In this document: positions 35,050 through 44,250 of the stretch, in pieces
Layout: the number at the start of each line of letters is the position of its first letter
Position numbering within the stretch: the first letter of the stretch is position 1
Assembly: GCF_020042345.1 (NCBI RefSeq)
Contig: NZ_CP083387.1
Location: 3,906,001-3,970,000 of the forward strand
Source of the DNA: Arachidicoccus terrestris
Lineage (GTDB): Bacteria > Bacteroidota > Bacteroidia > Chitinophagales > Chitinophagaceae
Direction of reading: 5' to 3'
DNA: 64,000 bases
Notes under the pieces: generated by a model
The model's database searches: none
Seen by the model: only the letters and a program-made list of their open reading frames with translations
What the model was told of the DNA's origin: nothing
Program-made: the position numbers and the translations under genes

Positions 35050-36282
35050 ATGCAAGTTCTTCGCTCTCTTTCGTCTAAAAATTTCAGGTACTTTGTTAGT
35101 GGGCAATCGGTTTCTATGCTGGGTACATGGATGCAGAAAGTTGCCGTCAGCTGGATTGTCTATCAATTGACACATTCTGCATTTTTTCTGGGGTTAACCA
35201 TGTTCGCCAATCTGATACCGTCCTTAATCCTCTCCCCATATGCGGGCAGTTATGCAGACAGGCACAATCGTTACAACATTCTTTTGATTACCCAGATCCT
35301 GTTAATGATACAGGCTGGTCTGTTCACTTTGGTGATTTATTTTAAGCTTGACAGCATAGCCATTATACTTGCTTTAAGTTTAATGCAAGGCTTGATTAAT
35401 GCTTTTGATACAACTGCCAGACAATCTCTCTTGGTCAATATGATCAATAATAAAGAGGATCTGCCCAACGCGATAGCCATTAATTCTTCCATGGCCAATC
35501 TGACCCGGATTCTGGGACCTGCATTAGGGGGCATTTTGTTAAGTACGCTGGGAGAGACATCTTGTTTTCTGATCAACTTCATAAGCTATTCCTTTGTTAT
35601 TTACTCACTTTTAAAAATGAAGCTGAATCTTCCGCCATCCAAAAAGCAAGAGGTCAGGATCTGGCGAACGCTGAAAGAAGGGCTTCGTTATCTTAAACAG
35701 GCTCCTGATTTGTCTTCGCTGATTCTTTTGATGGCGGGTTATAGCCTTTTTGTTATTCCATTCAGCACATTGTTGCCCGTATTTGCTAAAGATGTTTTTA
35801 ACGGAAATGCCGGAACCTTCAGTTGGTTTGAAAGTGCCGCGGGTATTGGCGCCTTACTGGGTACAGTTTATTTCGCCGGCATTAAGCCGAATAGGAACAT
35901 TATCTCTATTGTTATTTACGCCAGCCTTATTTTTTCTCTGGGGGTATTATTATTATCCGTCAGTTTTGATTTGATGCTGGCACTCACATTTACTATGGTC
36001 ACCGGAATGGGCATGATGACGCAGACAGCTGCAATTAATACATACTTGCAAACCCATGTCAGCGATGAAATGCGTGGAAGGGTTATCAGTTATTTTATTA
36101 TGGGCTATCAGGGTATCATACCAGTCGGTAGCCTGTTGATTGGTATACTGTCTTCCAGCTTTGGACCTAAAGTAACTGTATGTGTGGCCGGGATATTAGG
36201 CGTTGTAAGTACGATGGTTTTTGTTTACTTCAAATACAGAAGCCGGCAAGATAATAATATCACCTATTCGGCTGTGCATTAA
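35050..36282 (+). CDS. Major facilitator superfamily transporter, drug/siderophore exporter type
   Basis: A 410-residue membrane protein with about 12 segments. The start MLGTWMQKVAVSWIVYQLTH and LSPYAGSYADRHNRYNIL (motif A after segment 2) and DELRGRV-like DEMRGRVISYFIM are typical of the EntS/MFS_3 subfamily. The neighbouring MarR gene and shared promoter suggest efflux of a toxic compound. Substrate unknown. Confidence 0.88.
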   Translation: MQVLRSLSSKNFRYFVSGQSVSMLGTWMQKVAVSWIVYQLTHSAFFLGLTMFANLIPSLILSPYAGSYADRHNRYNILLITQILLMIQAGLFTLVIYFKLDSIAIILALSLMQGLINAFDTTARQSLLVNMINNKEDLPNAIAINSSMANLTRILGPALGGILLSTLGETSCFLINFISYSFVIYSLLKMKLNLPPSKKQEVRIWRTLKEGLRYLKQAPDLSSLILLMAGYSLFVIPFSTLLPVFAKDVFNGNAGTFSWFESAAGIGALLGTVYFAGIKPNRNIISIVIYASLIFSLGVLLLSVSFDLMLALTFTMVTGMGMMTQTAAINTYLQTHVSDEMRGRVISYFIMGYQGIIPVGSLLIGILSSSFGPKVTVCVAGILGVVSTMVFVYFKYRSRQDNNITYSAVH

Positions 36283-36309
36283 ACCCTACTGTAAGTGCAC
36301 GGGCAGTTT

Positions 36310-37116
36310 TTATATGTCGCGGGATCTCTGTTTGTCGAACAGGCGGCTGGTCATAATTTGATCTGTCATGTATTGATAGGTACTGTAGGCTTCGAGGTCT
36401 CCATTCAGTAGATTCAGATGTTTTTCAACTGTAGGTATATCTTTTCTGATGGCGGGCCCTGTCTGTAGTGTGAGTGGACTAAGGCCTTCTCTTGCCAGCC
36501 TACAGGCAGTTTCTTCGATGACAGGGAGCAGGCTTGAGAAGTCCAGCTTGCGCTCGCGGCAAAAGTTCTCGGCAAGCATATAAAAGTAGTTCGGAAAATT
36601 GCTGCAGAAAACTGCGGCTACATGTAACTGCATACGCTGTGTATCATTTGCCCATCTGAAACTTAGACCAGCCCCGGTGCATATATTTTCTAAAAACAAT
36701 TTAGCATCTGTTGTATTGCTATCCAGATAAAAGGGAATCTCAGGCACGACAGACGTTTCTTTTCTAAGACTCTGCAAAGGATATAATATACCGTAACGGT
36801 TGAATTTGTCTTTAAATATGTCAATGGAGACCCCGCCTGCTGTATGTACAATCATAGCGCTGTCGGGGATTTTGAGTTTGAGTAACAGCTTTGAAATTTC
36901 CCGATCCTGTATGGAAATAATATATAAGTCAGCATCCTGGCTTAACTCTTCGGGGGCTAAGGTATAGGGGCAAAGTAACTCTTCGGCCAGATCTTTTGTG
37001 GAGGCCTTTGATCTGCCCAGTACCTGAGAAATAATAATACCTTTGCTACGGAATAGCCTTCCAATATTAGTGGCAACCCCTCCTGAGCCGATGATGATTA
37101 CTTTTGCAGCTTTCAT
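36310..37116 (-). CDS. Rossmann-fold and DUF2520 domain protein
   Basis: A 268-residue protein. An N-terminal Rossmann fold (KVIIIGSGGVATNIGRLF, residues 4-21) is followed by AGGVSIDIF and YPLQSLRK near residue 100-120, then the helical DUF2520 domain (AAVFCSNFPNYFYMLAENFC). It resembles ketopantoate/pyrroline-5-carboxylate reductases in layout. The function is not known; panB is 2.7 kb away on the same strand but not in one operon for certain. Confidence 0.82.
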   Translation of the reverse strand: MKAAKVIIIGSGGVATNIGRLFRSKGIIISQVLGRSKASTKDLAEELLCPYTLAPEELSQDADLYIISIQDREISKLLLKLKIPDSAMIVHTAGGVSIDIFKDKFNRYGILYPLQSLRKETSVVPEIPFYLDSNTTDAKLFLENICTGAGLSFRWANDTQRMQLHVAAVFCSNFPNYFYMLAENFCRERKLDFSSLLPVIEETACRLAREGLSPLTLQTGPAIRKDIPTVEKHLNLLNGDLEAYSTYQYMTDQIMTSRLFDKQRSRDI

Positions 37117-37167
37117 TGTATCTTGAGAATGAGTGAATTGATCTAAAACGTAAAGATACGACGAATT

Positions 37168-37884
37168 TTATCCACCACTTTCTTCCATCAATTTATTCAG
37201 CGTCTCCTGAACTTGTTTTTGGTAGGTGATCGATACGGGTATTGTCTTATCGCCGATAGTAATCGTATTTTTATTCCAACTGGTCACTTTTTCAATGCTT
37301 ACAATATAGGATCGGTGTACCCGCATAAATTTTTCCGGCGGTAATTTTTCGGTCACAACCTTCATACTCATATGCACAAGGTAGGGCTTTGGTTTAACAT
37401 TGATTTTAATATAGTCATCCAATGCCTCGATATAGTCGATATCTTTATAGCCGATCTTCAGCCATTGATAATTGTATTTTACGAGCAAAAAACCTTCTTC
37501 CGCTTCCTTGGTCTGCCTGAACCCAATTAACTCCCTGGCCTTTTCTGCTGCCGCCTGGAAACGGCTGAATTCATATGGTTTTACCAGATAGTCTACTGCA
37601 TTTAGATTAAAACCTTCCACTGCATAATGGCTATAAGCAGTCGTGAAGATTACCTCTGGTTTTAACGGAAGCTCTTTATAGAAATTTACGCCATTGATAT
37701 CCGGCATCTGGATGTCCAAAAAAAGCAGATCGATGCTATTATTTTCCAAATACTCTCTGGCCTCCATCGCATCTGAAAATGTCGCATCAATTTCCAGCCA
37801 GTCCAATTTTTTAGCGTACTGCTCTAACAGCTGTAATGCTAATGGCTCGTCATCTATTGCGATGGCATGTATAATGATGCTCAT
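37168..37884 (-). CDS. LytTR-family response regulator
   Basis: A 238-residue protein from ATG at 37884; the longer open frame upstream runs into the kinase gene. Receiver domain: acidic pair DDE near residue 10, phospho-acceptor Asp in LLFLDIQMPDING (about D55), Thr in FTTAYSHYAVEGF, Lys in YLVKPYEF. The C-terminal LytTR DNA-binding domain has ALDDYIKINV, MRVHRSYIVSIEKV and IPVSITYQKQV. The kinase gene lies 55 bases upstream. Confidence 0.93.
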   Translation of the reverse strand: MSIIIHAIAIDDEPLALQLLEQYAKKLDWLEIDATFSDAMEAREYLENNSIDLLFLDIQMPDINGVNFYKELPLKPEVIFTTAYSHYAVEGFNLNAVDYLVKPYEFSRFQAAAEKARELIGFRQTKEAEEGFLLVKYNYQWLKIGYKDIDYIEALDDYIKINVKPKPYLVHMSMKVVTEKLPPEKFMRVHRSYIVSIEKVTSWNKNTITIGDKTIPVSITYQKQVQETLNKLMEESGG

Positions 37885-37939
37885 GATATAATTTTTTGAA
37901 TGTTCAGCATTTATTGGGTCTTTTCTATCCAAAATAGCA

Positions 37940-39004
37940 CTATGCCTGTGCAATGATATCCAGTTCCAGATGAACTCTGTATTTATGATCGGTGGTCGTG
38001 ATCTGCAGTTGATAATTCTTTTTATAGAGCAGATCCAGTCTTCTACGGACATTAACAATGCCAGTACCCGTACCTTCAGGAGCATTTACCTTAGGCAACA
38101 GGTCGTTGACGCAGGTAAAAACGAGTGTATTGCCTCTCACCCTTATACCTACTTCAATTTGGGTATTTTGTCTGGCACTCACGCCAAATTTAAAGGCGTT
38201 CTCTATAAAAGGAATGAGTAGCAAGGGGGCGATCCTTACCTGCTCTCCTACTGTATCCACTTTAAATACTATCTGTACCTTGTCCGTTGACCGGATGCGC
38301 TGAAGTTCCAGGTAATTGTTGATGAAATTGACTTCGTTTTGTAACGGGACATACTCACTCTGGGATTCTTCCAGCGTATAGCGCATAATACCAGACAATT
38401 TCATGACGGCATCAGAGGCTTTCTCGTTGCCACTCACCGTCAGTGCATAGATGCTGTTGAGTGTGTTGAACAGGAAATGCGGATTTACCTGCGAACGTAA
38501 CAAAGAGAGTTCAGTTTGTAATTGCTGCTTGGAGACTTCTTCTTTGATCTTTTCTGCATATAACCACCGGGCCATCAATTTAGAGACGCTGCTGAATGTG
38601 AAGGCCAACAGGAAAAGTACGATTGGACCTAGCCGGAAAAAGTAATACCACCTCCAACCGCGGGGTCTGCCATGCCGGCGATTAAAATAGGCAATGGTTT
38701 CTGTTGAATTTGACCAGATCAGGTAGTAAAAAGACAGATACACTAGGAATGCCAGCAAAATCAATAAGAAATATAGCAGGAGCTTCCGTTTACCCAATAG
38801 TCTCGGGATCAGCCAACCCGAATTGACATAATAAAAAGCGACAAGGTATAATATAGAGAAGATATATAATTCGACAAACCTCGTACTCTGAAAGGCAGAC
38901 TTGTCTCGGTCAAAAGGGAAGAATAAAAAGGGCAACATTAAGAAGCAGGCCCAAAATACTAGGGTGAGAACAGACTGTAATATTCTATTTTTTCCGGTTT
39001 CCAT
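37940..39004 (-). CDS. LytS-type sensor histidine kinase
   Basis: A 354-residue protein. The N-terminal 150 residues hold four membrane segments (VLTLVFWACFLMLPFLFF; LYIFSILYLVAFYYV; LLLYFLLILLAFLVYLSFYY; LGPIVLFLLAFTFSSV). A His kinase domain follows with the phospho-acceptor His in SQVNPHFLFNTLNSIYAL (near residue 178) and the ATP-binding FIENAFKFGV. It pairs with the LytTR regulator downstream. The stimulus is unknown. Confidence 0.93.
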   Translation of the reverse strand: METGKNRILQSVLTLVFWACFLMLPFLFFPFDRDKSAFQSTRFVELYIFSILYLVAFYYVNSGWLIPRLLGKRKLLLYFLLILLAFLVYLSFYYLIWSNSTETIAYFNRRHGRPRGWRWYYFFRLGPIVLFLLAFTFSSVSKLMARWLYAEKIKEEVSKQQLQTELSLLRSQVNPHFLFNTLNSIYALTVSGNEKASDAVMKLSGIMRYTLEESQSEYVPLQNEVNFINNYLELQRIRSTDKVQIVFKVDTVGEQVRIAPLLLIPFIENAFKFGVSARQNTQIEVGIRVRGNTLVFTCVNDLLPKVNAPEGTGTGIVNVRRRLDLLYKKNYQLQITTTDHKYRVHLELDIIAQA

Positions 39005-39045
39005 AGGGTATGGATTTGAACGGGAACCAAAGGTTTAAAATTGAA

Positions 39046-39864
39046 TTAGTATGACTCTTCCTGGCTGGGGAAACTGCCGGATTTTATATCTTTAATGTAG
39101 TTTTGAACCGCATCTGTTACCTGTGTTTGGAGATCCAGGTATTTTCGGACAAAACGGGGATGAAAATCCTGGTTGATTCCCAGCATATCATGCATCACAA
39201 GTACCTGACCATCGCAGCCGCTACCGGCACCGATACCGATGGTAGGGATCGTCAGTGACCCGGACACTTCAGTAGCCAGCCTTGCCGGGATTTTTTCGAG
39301 TACTGTGGCAAATGCGCCTGCCTGTTCTAGTGCCAGCGCATCTGTTTTTAATTTTTCTGCTTCGCCGTCTTGTTTTGCTCTTACGGTATAAGTGCCAAAC
39401 TTATAAATGCTTTGCGGTGTTAGTCCCAGGTGTCCCATTACCGGAATACCGGCGCTCACGATTTTTTTGAGGCTATCTACTATTTCGACACCACCTTCCA
39501 GCTTAATCCCGTGGGCGCCGGACTCTTTCATCATCCGAACAGCCGATGCCAGCGCAATTTCCGGATTCGACTGGTAGGCACCAAAGGGCAGATCCACCAC
39601 CACCAACGCTCTTTTTACACCGCGAACAACTGAACTGGCATGATAGATCATCTGATCCAGGGTAATGGGAAGGGTGGTCTCATGACCGGCCATCACATTG
39701 CTGGCGCTGTCGCCTACCAGGATAACTTCCATACCCGCTTCGTCAAAAAGCCGGGCAAAGGAATAATCATAGGCTGTGACCATGGAAATCTTCTCTCCTG
39801 CTGCTTTTAGCTTTTGCAGGGTATGTGTGGTCACTCTTTTAATTTCCTGGGTTGCTGCTGACAT
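39046..39864 (-). CDS. panB: 3-methyl-2-oxobutanoate hydroxymethyltransferase
   Basis: A 272-residue protein of usual PanB length. The conserved run [20 protein letters not shown], then [20 protein letters not shown], and [20 protein letters not shown] give a clear match. It adds a hydroxymethyl group to ketoisovalerate in pantothenate (coenzyme A) synthesis. The other pan genes are not in the window; it sits 33 bases after ftsK on the same strand. Confidence 0.95.
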   Translation of the reverse strand: MSAATQEIKRVTTHTLQKLKAAGEKISMVTAYDYSFARLFDEAGMEVILVGDSASNVMAGHETTLPITLDQMIYHASSVVRGVKRALVVVDLPFGAYQSNPEIALASAVRMMKESGAHGIKLEGGVEIVDSLKKIVSAGIPVMGHLGLTPQSIYKFGTYTVRAKQDGEAEKLKTDALALEQAGAFATVLEKIPARLATEVSGSLTIPTIGIGAGSGCDGQVLVMHDMLGINQDFHPRFVRKYLDLQTQVTDAVQNYIKDIKSGSFPSQEESY

Positions 39865-39897
39865 ATCATTGATTTGTGATGAATAAATGAATAAAGT

Positions 39898-42582
39898 TTA
39901 AGGCATATTATCGAGGAGTACTTGTAATTCGGCATCCGTCTTAATCAATACATCCCGGGCCTTGCTGCCCTGATTGGCGCCTACGATGCCTGCCATTTCG
40001 AGTTGATCCATTAGCCGGCCTGCACGATTATAACCAAGTTTCATGCGCCTTTGAATGAGTGATGTGCTACCGACCTGGTTTTGCACAATGAGTTTAGCAG
40101 CATCTTCAAATAAAGGATCTCTATCTTCCAGATCGGATCCTGAGCCAGTCCCCATTTCTTTTTCATCGATGTATTCCGGCAACAGGAATGCTTCCGGATA
40201 CCCCTGTTGTTCTCCGATATAATCACAGATCTGGTCTACTTCAGGAGTATCTACGAAGGCACACTGTAAACGGGTGATCTCGCCATTGTAGCTAATGAGC
40301 ATATCGCCCTTACCGATTAATTGCTCAGCGCCTCCCGCATCAAGAATGGTCCGGCTATCGATCTTGGAAGAAACTTTAAAAGCGATACGCGCCGGAAAGT
40401 TGGCTTTAATTGTACCGGTAATGATGTTCACAGAGGGACGCTGTGTGGCAATGATCAGATGGATACCCACAGCTCTTGCCAGTTGGGCCAGTCTGGCAAT
40501 CGGCATTTCGACCTCCTTGCCAGCGGTCATGATCAGATCAGCAAACTCGTCAATCACCAGCACGATAAATGGCAGGAACTGGTGCCCTTTCTGCGGATTT
40601 AATCTGCGTTTGACAAATTTTTCGTTGTATTCTTTAATATTTCTGCAACCTGCTTCTTTAAGCAGGTCATACCGGTTATCCATCTCAATACAAAGTGCGT
40701 TAAGCGTGGTCACGACTTTCTTGGTGTCGGTAATAATGGCTTCTTCCTCCCCCGGCAACTTAGCCAGGAAGTGGTGCTCAATGGTGCGGTAGATGCTTAA
40801 CTCCACTTTTTTAGGATCTACCAGGACAAACTTCAATTGAGAAGGGTGTTTTTTATAGAGCAGGGACACCAGTAATGCATTGACGCCGACAGATTTACCC
40901 TGCCCGGTGGCGCCCGCCATGAGCAGATGTGGCATACTGGCCAGATCTACGATAAAGTTTTCGTTATTGATCTTCTTGCCGATGGCGATCGGTAAAGAGA
41001 ATTTGTTATTCTGGAATTTCTCAGATGCGATCAGTCCGCGCATGCTTACAATGGTCTTATTCATGTTAGGCACCTCAATACCAATGGTCCCCCTACCGGG
41101 GATGGGGGCGATAATACGGATGCCTAATGCTGCCAGGCTAAGTGCGATATCATCCTCCAGGTTTTTGATTCTGGAAATACGGACACCGGGTGCCGGTACA
41201 ATCTCATAAAGTGTAACGGTCGGGCCGACCGTAGCTGAGATCCGCTGAATATGAATGTCATAGTTTTTAAGCGTAGTGATAATCTGGTTTTTATTTTGCT
41301 CCAGTTCATCCGGATCATGGACCGATTTTTCTGAACCGTGCATTTCCAGCATATCGATGGTCGGATACTTGTAATTGCTCAGATCCAATGTCGGCTCGTA
41401 GTCGCCCTGTGCCGTAAATTTGGCTTCGGGACTGCCCGGTCCAACAATGATCTCAGAAGGCACCTCCTCTACTTCTTCACTGATCTCTAGCTTAAAATCT
41501 TCTGGATTGGCATTTTTGTTTCTGTTTTTAGCTAAGGTGTTCCCTGGTAGGACAATGGTCGTTGAAGTGTCAGCATTAGAGCTGTCAGATTCCGGTGCCA
41601 TGCTACCCTCTTTAATTCCTGCTGCCAATTGCTCATTTATGGTCTTTACCTCTGACTGTTTTTCTGAAAGTGATAATCCAAGACCGTCTTCTTCAGATGC
41701 TTGATCCGGCATGGTCACGGTAACACTTCCTTTGCCGGCGTTTTTCAGACGATTGCCACCTTCAGCAACACCCGGTTTTTCAATGTAAAGAGAGGCATCA
41801 GCGTCATCATCTTCCGTTACTGATGTATCAGTGTCGATTTCATTGTCATGAATGAAGTTGTTATCTTTCTGCTTACGACTGCGTGTGCCGGTGCCCTCTG
41901 AATCGCCCTCTTTTGTATCATTGTCAGTTGCTTTAAAGTCAGCGACACGTTTCTTGAACCATTGCAGGCTAAACGACGGATCAAAACGCCAGATAATATA
42001 AAAAGCAACAGCCAGGATCAGGATGCAGACTGTACCCAGTGAGCCGATCCATTTGATCAGCCAGGCCGAAATAAGTTCTCCTGCCCCACCGCCCCAGGCA
42101 AAGCCGGTATGCAGGAACTGATTGTTTAAGAACGCCAAGGCTACACTTAGGATAAGCAGCCCAGCTATCACGTATTTGATATTACGCTTGAGGCTGAAGA
42201 TCTTTTTGCCAGACATCAAATTGACACCCAGTACAAAGAATGTGGTGCATAATAAAAAGGATGCCAATCCGAAGCCATTGTAAATGAGGTTGTGGGATGT
42301 GTAGGCACCCAATACCCCAAAGAGGTTGGAAACTTTTACATCTTCTGTACTAAAGATCTTAATGCCAAAATTAACGACTTTGTCCTGATCATCCTTCCAG
42401 CTGAAAAGATAAGATGCAAAGGATATAAAAAGGAAAAAACCGATAAGCAGCAATGTAGCTCCTACAATTTTATAGGTTCGTTCGTCTTTTACAAGTTCTG
42501 ACACAGAAACCTGCACATCCGGCTCTTCTTTGAGCTGCGTGGCTGCTTTCTGTTTAGAGGTTGTTTTTAGTCTATTCGCCAT
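39898..42582 (-). CDS. ftsK: DNA translocase FtsK
   Basis: An 894-residue protein from ATG at 42582. Residues 30-200 hold about four membrane segments (TLLLIGFFLFISFASYLF and others), then an acidic, low-complexity linker, then the RecA-like motor: beta part YKYPTIDMLE, Walker A GATGQGKSVGVNALL, Walker B FIVLVIDEFADLIM, and ATQRPSVNIITGTIKAN. The last 65 residues form the winged-helix gamma domain (STSLIQRRMKLGYNRAGRLM) that reads KOPS sequences and activates XerD at dif. It works with the dif site found at 10553. Confidence 0.96.
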   Translation of the reverse strand: MANRLKTTSKQKAATQLKEEPDVQVSVSELVKDERTYKIVGATLLLIGFFLFISFASYLFSWKDDQDKVVNFGIKIFSTEDVKVSNLFGVLGAYTSHNLIYNGFGLASFLLCTTFFVLGVNLMSGKKIFSLKRNIKYVIAGLLILSVALAFLNNQFLHTGFAWGGGAGELISAWLIKWIGSLGTVCILILAVAFYIIWRFDPSFSLQWFKKRVADFKATDNDTKEGDSEGTGTRSRKQKDNNFIHDNEIDTDTSVTEDDDADASLYIEKPGVAEGGNRLKNAGKGSVTVTMPDQASEEDGLGLSLSEKQSEVKTINEQLAAGIKEGSMAPESDSSNADTSTTIVLPGNTLAKNRNKNANPEDFKLEISEEVEEVPSEIIVGPGSPEAKFTAQGDYEPTLDLSNYKYPTIDMLEMHGSEKSVHDPDELEQNKNQIITTLKNYDIHIQRISATVGPTVTLYEIVPAPGVRISRIKNLEDDIALSLAALGIRIIAPIPGRGTIGIEVPNMNKTIVSMRGLIASEKFQNNKFSLPIAIGKKINNENFIVDLASMPHLLMAGATGQGKSVGVNALLVSLLYKKHPSQLKFVLVDPKKVELSIYRTIEHHFLAKLPGEEEAIITDTKKVVTTLNALCIEMDNRYDLLKEAGCRNIKEYNEKFVKRRLNPQKGHQFLPFIVLVIDEFADLIMTAGKEVEMPIARLAQLARAVGIHLIIATQRPSVNIITGTIKANFPARIAFKVSSKIDSRTILDAGGAEQLIGKGDMLISYNGEITRLQCAFVDTPEVDQICDYIGEQQGYPEAFLLPEYIDEKEMGTGSGSDLEDRDPLFEDAAKLIVQNQVGSTSLIQRRMKLGYNRAGRLMDQLEMAGIVGANQGSKARDVLIKTDAELQVLLDNMP

Positions 42583-42734
42583 AGGACATTTATACTCAAT
42601 AAAGCGGCAAATTACCAAATTTGATGCGAATATGACGCCTTGTGGACAACCTTTGCCCAATTTATCGGGATTTCGCGGGTAAATGCGGCCGTATCAAACT
42701 GGTAAAAACTTATATTTGCTGCAAAATCAATGCT

Positions 42735-43271
42735 ATGGAGGCAAAAAAGGCGGCAGAATCGCTGGTTGTTATGAATGAACTGGTTTTACCCAATGATACC
42801 AATACTTTTGGTAATCTGATGGGTGGCCGGCTGATGTATTGGATGGACATTGGCGCTGCCATGGCTGCCGGTAAACATTGTAATAAGCCTTGTATGACTG
42901 CCAGTGTGGATAATATCAGCTTTAAGAATCCGATTAAACTGGGTAATATCGTTCATATTGAGGTTAAACTTACCCGCGCATTCAATACATCTATGGAAGT
43001 CCGGATCCAGGTATGGGGAGAAGACAGCCTCCACAAGCACCGGTATGAGAGCAATGAAGCTTATTTTACTTTTGTTGCCTTAGATGAACATAACCGGCCA
43101 AGCCCGGTTCCCGAACTGATCCCTGAAACTGAGGAGGAGAAAGAGCAGTATAAGGCTGCATTGAGGCGAAGACAGCTTAGACTGATTCTGGGTGGCAAGA
43201 TGGCCCCTGATGATGCAACCGAACTGAAAGCGCTTTTTGTGCGTACAAAAGCACCGCATCAGGAAGCTTGA
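42735..43271 (+). CDS. Acyl-CoA thioesterase, hotdog fold
   Basis: A 178-residue protein from ATG at 42735; a longer frame from 42642 overlaps the ftsK leader. It has the YciA/BFIT hotdog motif: NDTNTFGNLMGGRLMYWMD (Asn and Asp involved in catalysis), AAMAAGKHCN, then SVDNISFKNPIKLGNIVHIE. A C-terminal helical tail of 50 residues (EEKEQYKAALRRRQLRLILG) is longer than in YciA. It cleaves acyl-CoA to acid and CoA; chain preference unknown. Confidence 0.9.
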   Translation: MEAKKAAESLVVMNELVLPNDTNTFGNLMGGRLMYWMDIGAAMAAGKHCNKPCMTASVDNISFKNPIKLGNIVHIEVKLTRAFNTSMEVRIQVWGEDSLHKHRYESNEAYFTFVALDEHNRPSPVPELIPETEEEKEQYKAALRRRQLRLILGGKMAPDDATELKALFVRTKAPHQEA

Positions 43272-43342
43272 TTCTGCTATAATAATATATTGCCGTACAC
43301 AGCGTTATATTAGTTATTAAATGGCAATTAGCTGTTTTGCTT

Positions 43343-44128
43343 ATGGATAAAAATCATAATATCATTTTCACAATAGGAAGGGCTTTGCGTTGCCTGTCTG
43401 TTTTAGCCATAATGGGATGTTTTTCCCACTCATTAATGGCGCAGACTCTTTTGCAGCGCAGCTACTTTGAAATTGGTGGCGGTATCCTCCGCTATGGGGG
43501 ATCCATACCAGATGTCGATACGAAAGCAGCCGCCTCTTTCGGTATTCATTATGAATTAACAGATAAAATCCATCTGCAGCTGGTCTATACCGCTTCTGAA
43601 GCTGGCGGTGGAGATTCTGCACTTGTCAATAATGACAATATGGGTAATGATACGCGCAGTGCCGGTTACTATTTCAGATCCAATATTAACGAGTTGACGC
43701 TCACGGGTTCGTACGATTTTTTTAACCTGAATGACGGATACAGGTTTACGCCTTATGTATTGGGAGGTGCCGGTATATATAATTTTAAACCTTATCAGGT
43801 GGTAGAATATGAAAATGCCAAAGGTGCACTTAGAAAGGAAAACCGCGCGATGAAACAAGTGGAGCCTTTTAATAACTGGCAGCTGAATATCCCGGTTGGC
43901 CTGGGCATCAAGTGGGGCCTTTCTGCTAATACTCAATTGAAACTGGAAGGCAAATACCGGATATTATTCAACCCTTATATTGATAATTATATAGCGGACG
44001 GTAACAATGATCATTATTATTCGATTTCTTTAGGGTTTATTTTCAGGTTAAGTAAGATCGCAGGTGGTTATGGACGCCCGGCCGGCAGAGCCGGCAGAAA
44101 AAACTGCAATTGCCCGCCGGTTTATTGA
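43343..44128 (+). CDS. Outer-membrane beta-barrel protein, unknown
   Basis: A 261-residue protein from ATG at 43343 with a signal peptide (LSVLAIMGCFSHSLMAQ). The rest alternates polar and aromatic residues as in an eight-stranded barrel: YFEIGGGILRYGGSI, FGIHYELTDKIHLQLVYT, FTPYVLGGAGIYNF, IPVGLGIKWGLSANTQ, YYSISLGFIFRL. It resembles the DUF6089/OmpA-barrel group of Bacteroidota. Alone between the thioesterase gene and a terminator at 44162. Confidence 0.75.
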   Translation: MDKNHNIIFTIGRALRCLSVLAIMGCFSHSLMAQTLLQRSYFEIGGGILRYGGSIPDVDTKAAASFGIHYELTDKIHLQLVYTASEAGGGDSALVNNDNMGNDTRSAGYYFRSNINELTLTGSYDFFNLNDGYRFTPYVLGGAGIYNFKPYQVVEYENAKGALRKENRAMKQVEPFNNWQLNIPVGLGIKWGLSANTQLKLEGKYRILFNPYIDNYIADGNNDHYYSISLGFIFRLSKIAGGYGRPAGRAGRKNCNCPPVY

Positions 44129-44161
44129 GTCTTCATAAAGGGAATACCATTGATAGGTACG

Positions 44162-44185
44162 AAGCAGGCGAAAGGCCTGCTTTTT
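44162..44185 (+). terminator. Rho-independent terminator
   Basis: A perfect 8-bp stem, AAGCAGGC and GCCTGCTT, with loop GAAAG and a T-run right after. It ends the outer-membrane protein gene 34 bases upstream. Confidence 0.85.
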
Positions 44186-44250
44186 GCAGGTATAAGCACA
44201 ATAGAGATTTTCCGGTTGTCAGTATTAGTTAGTAGAAATTAATTACCACT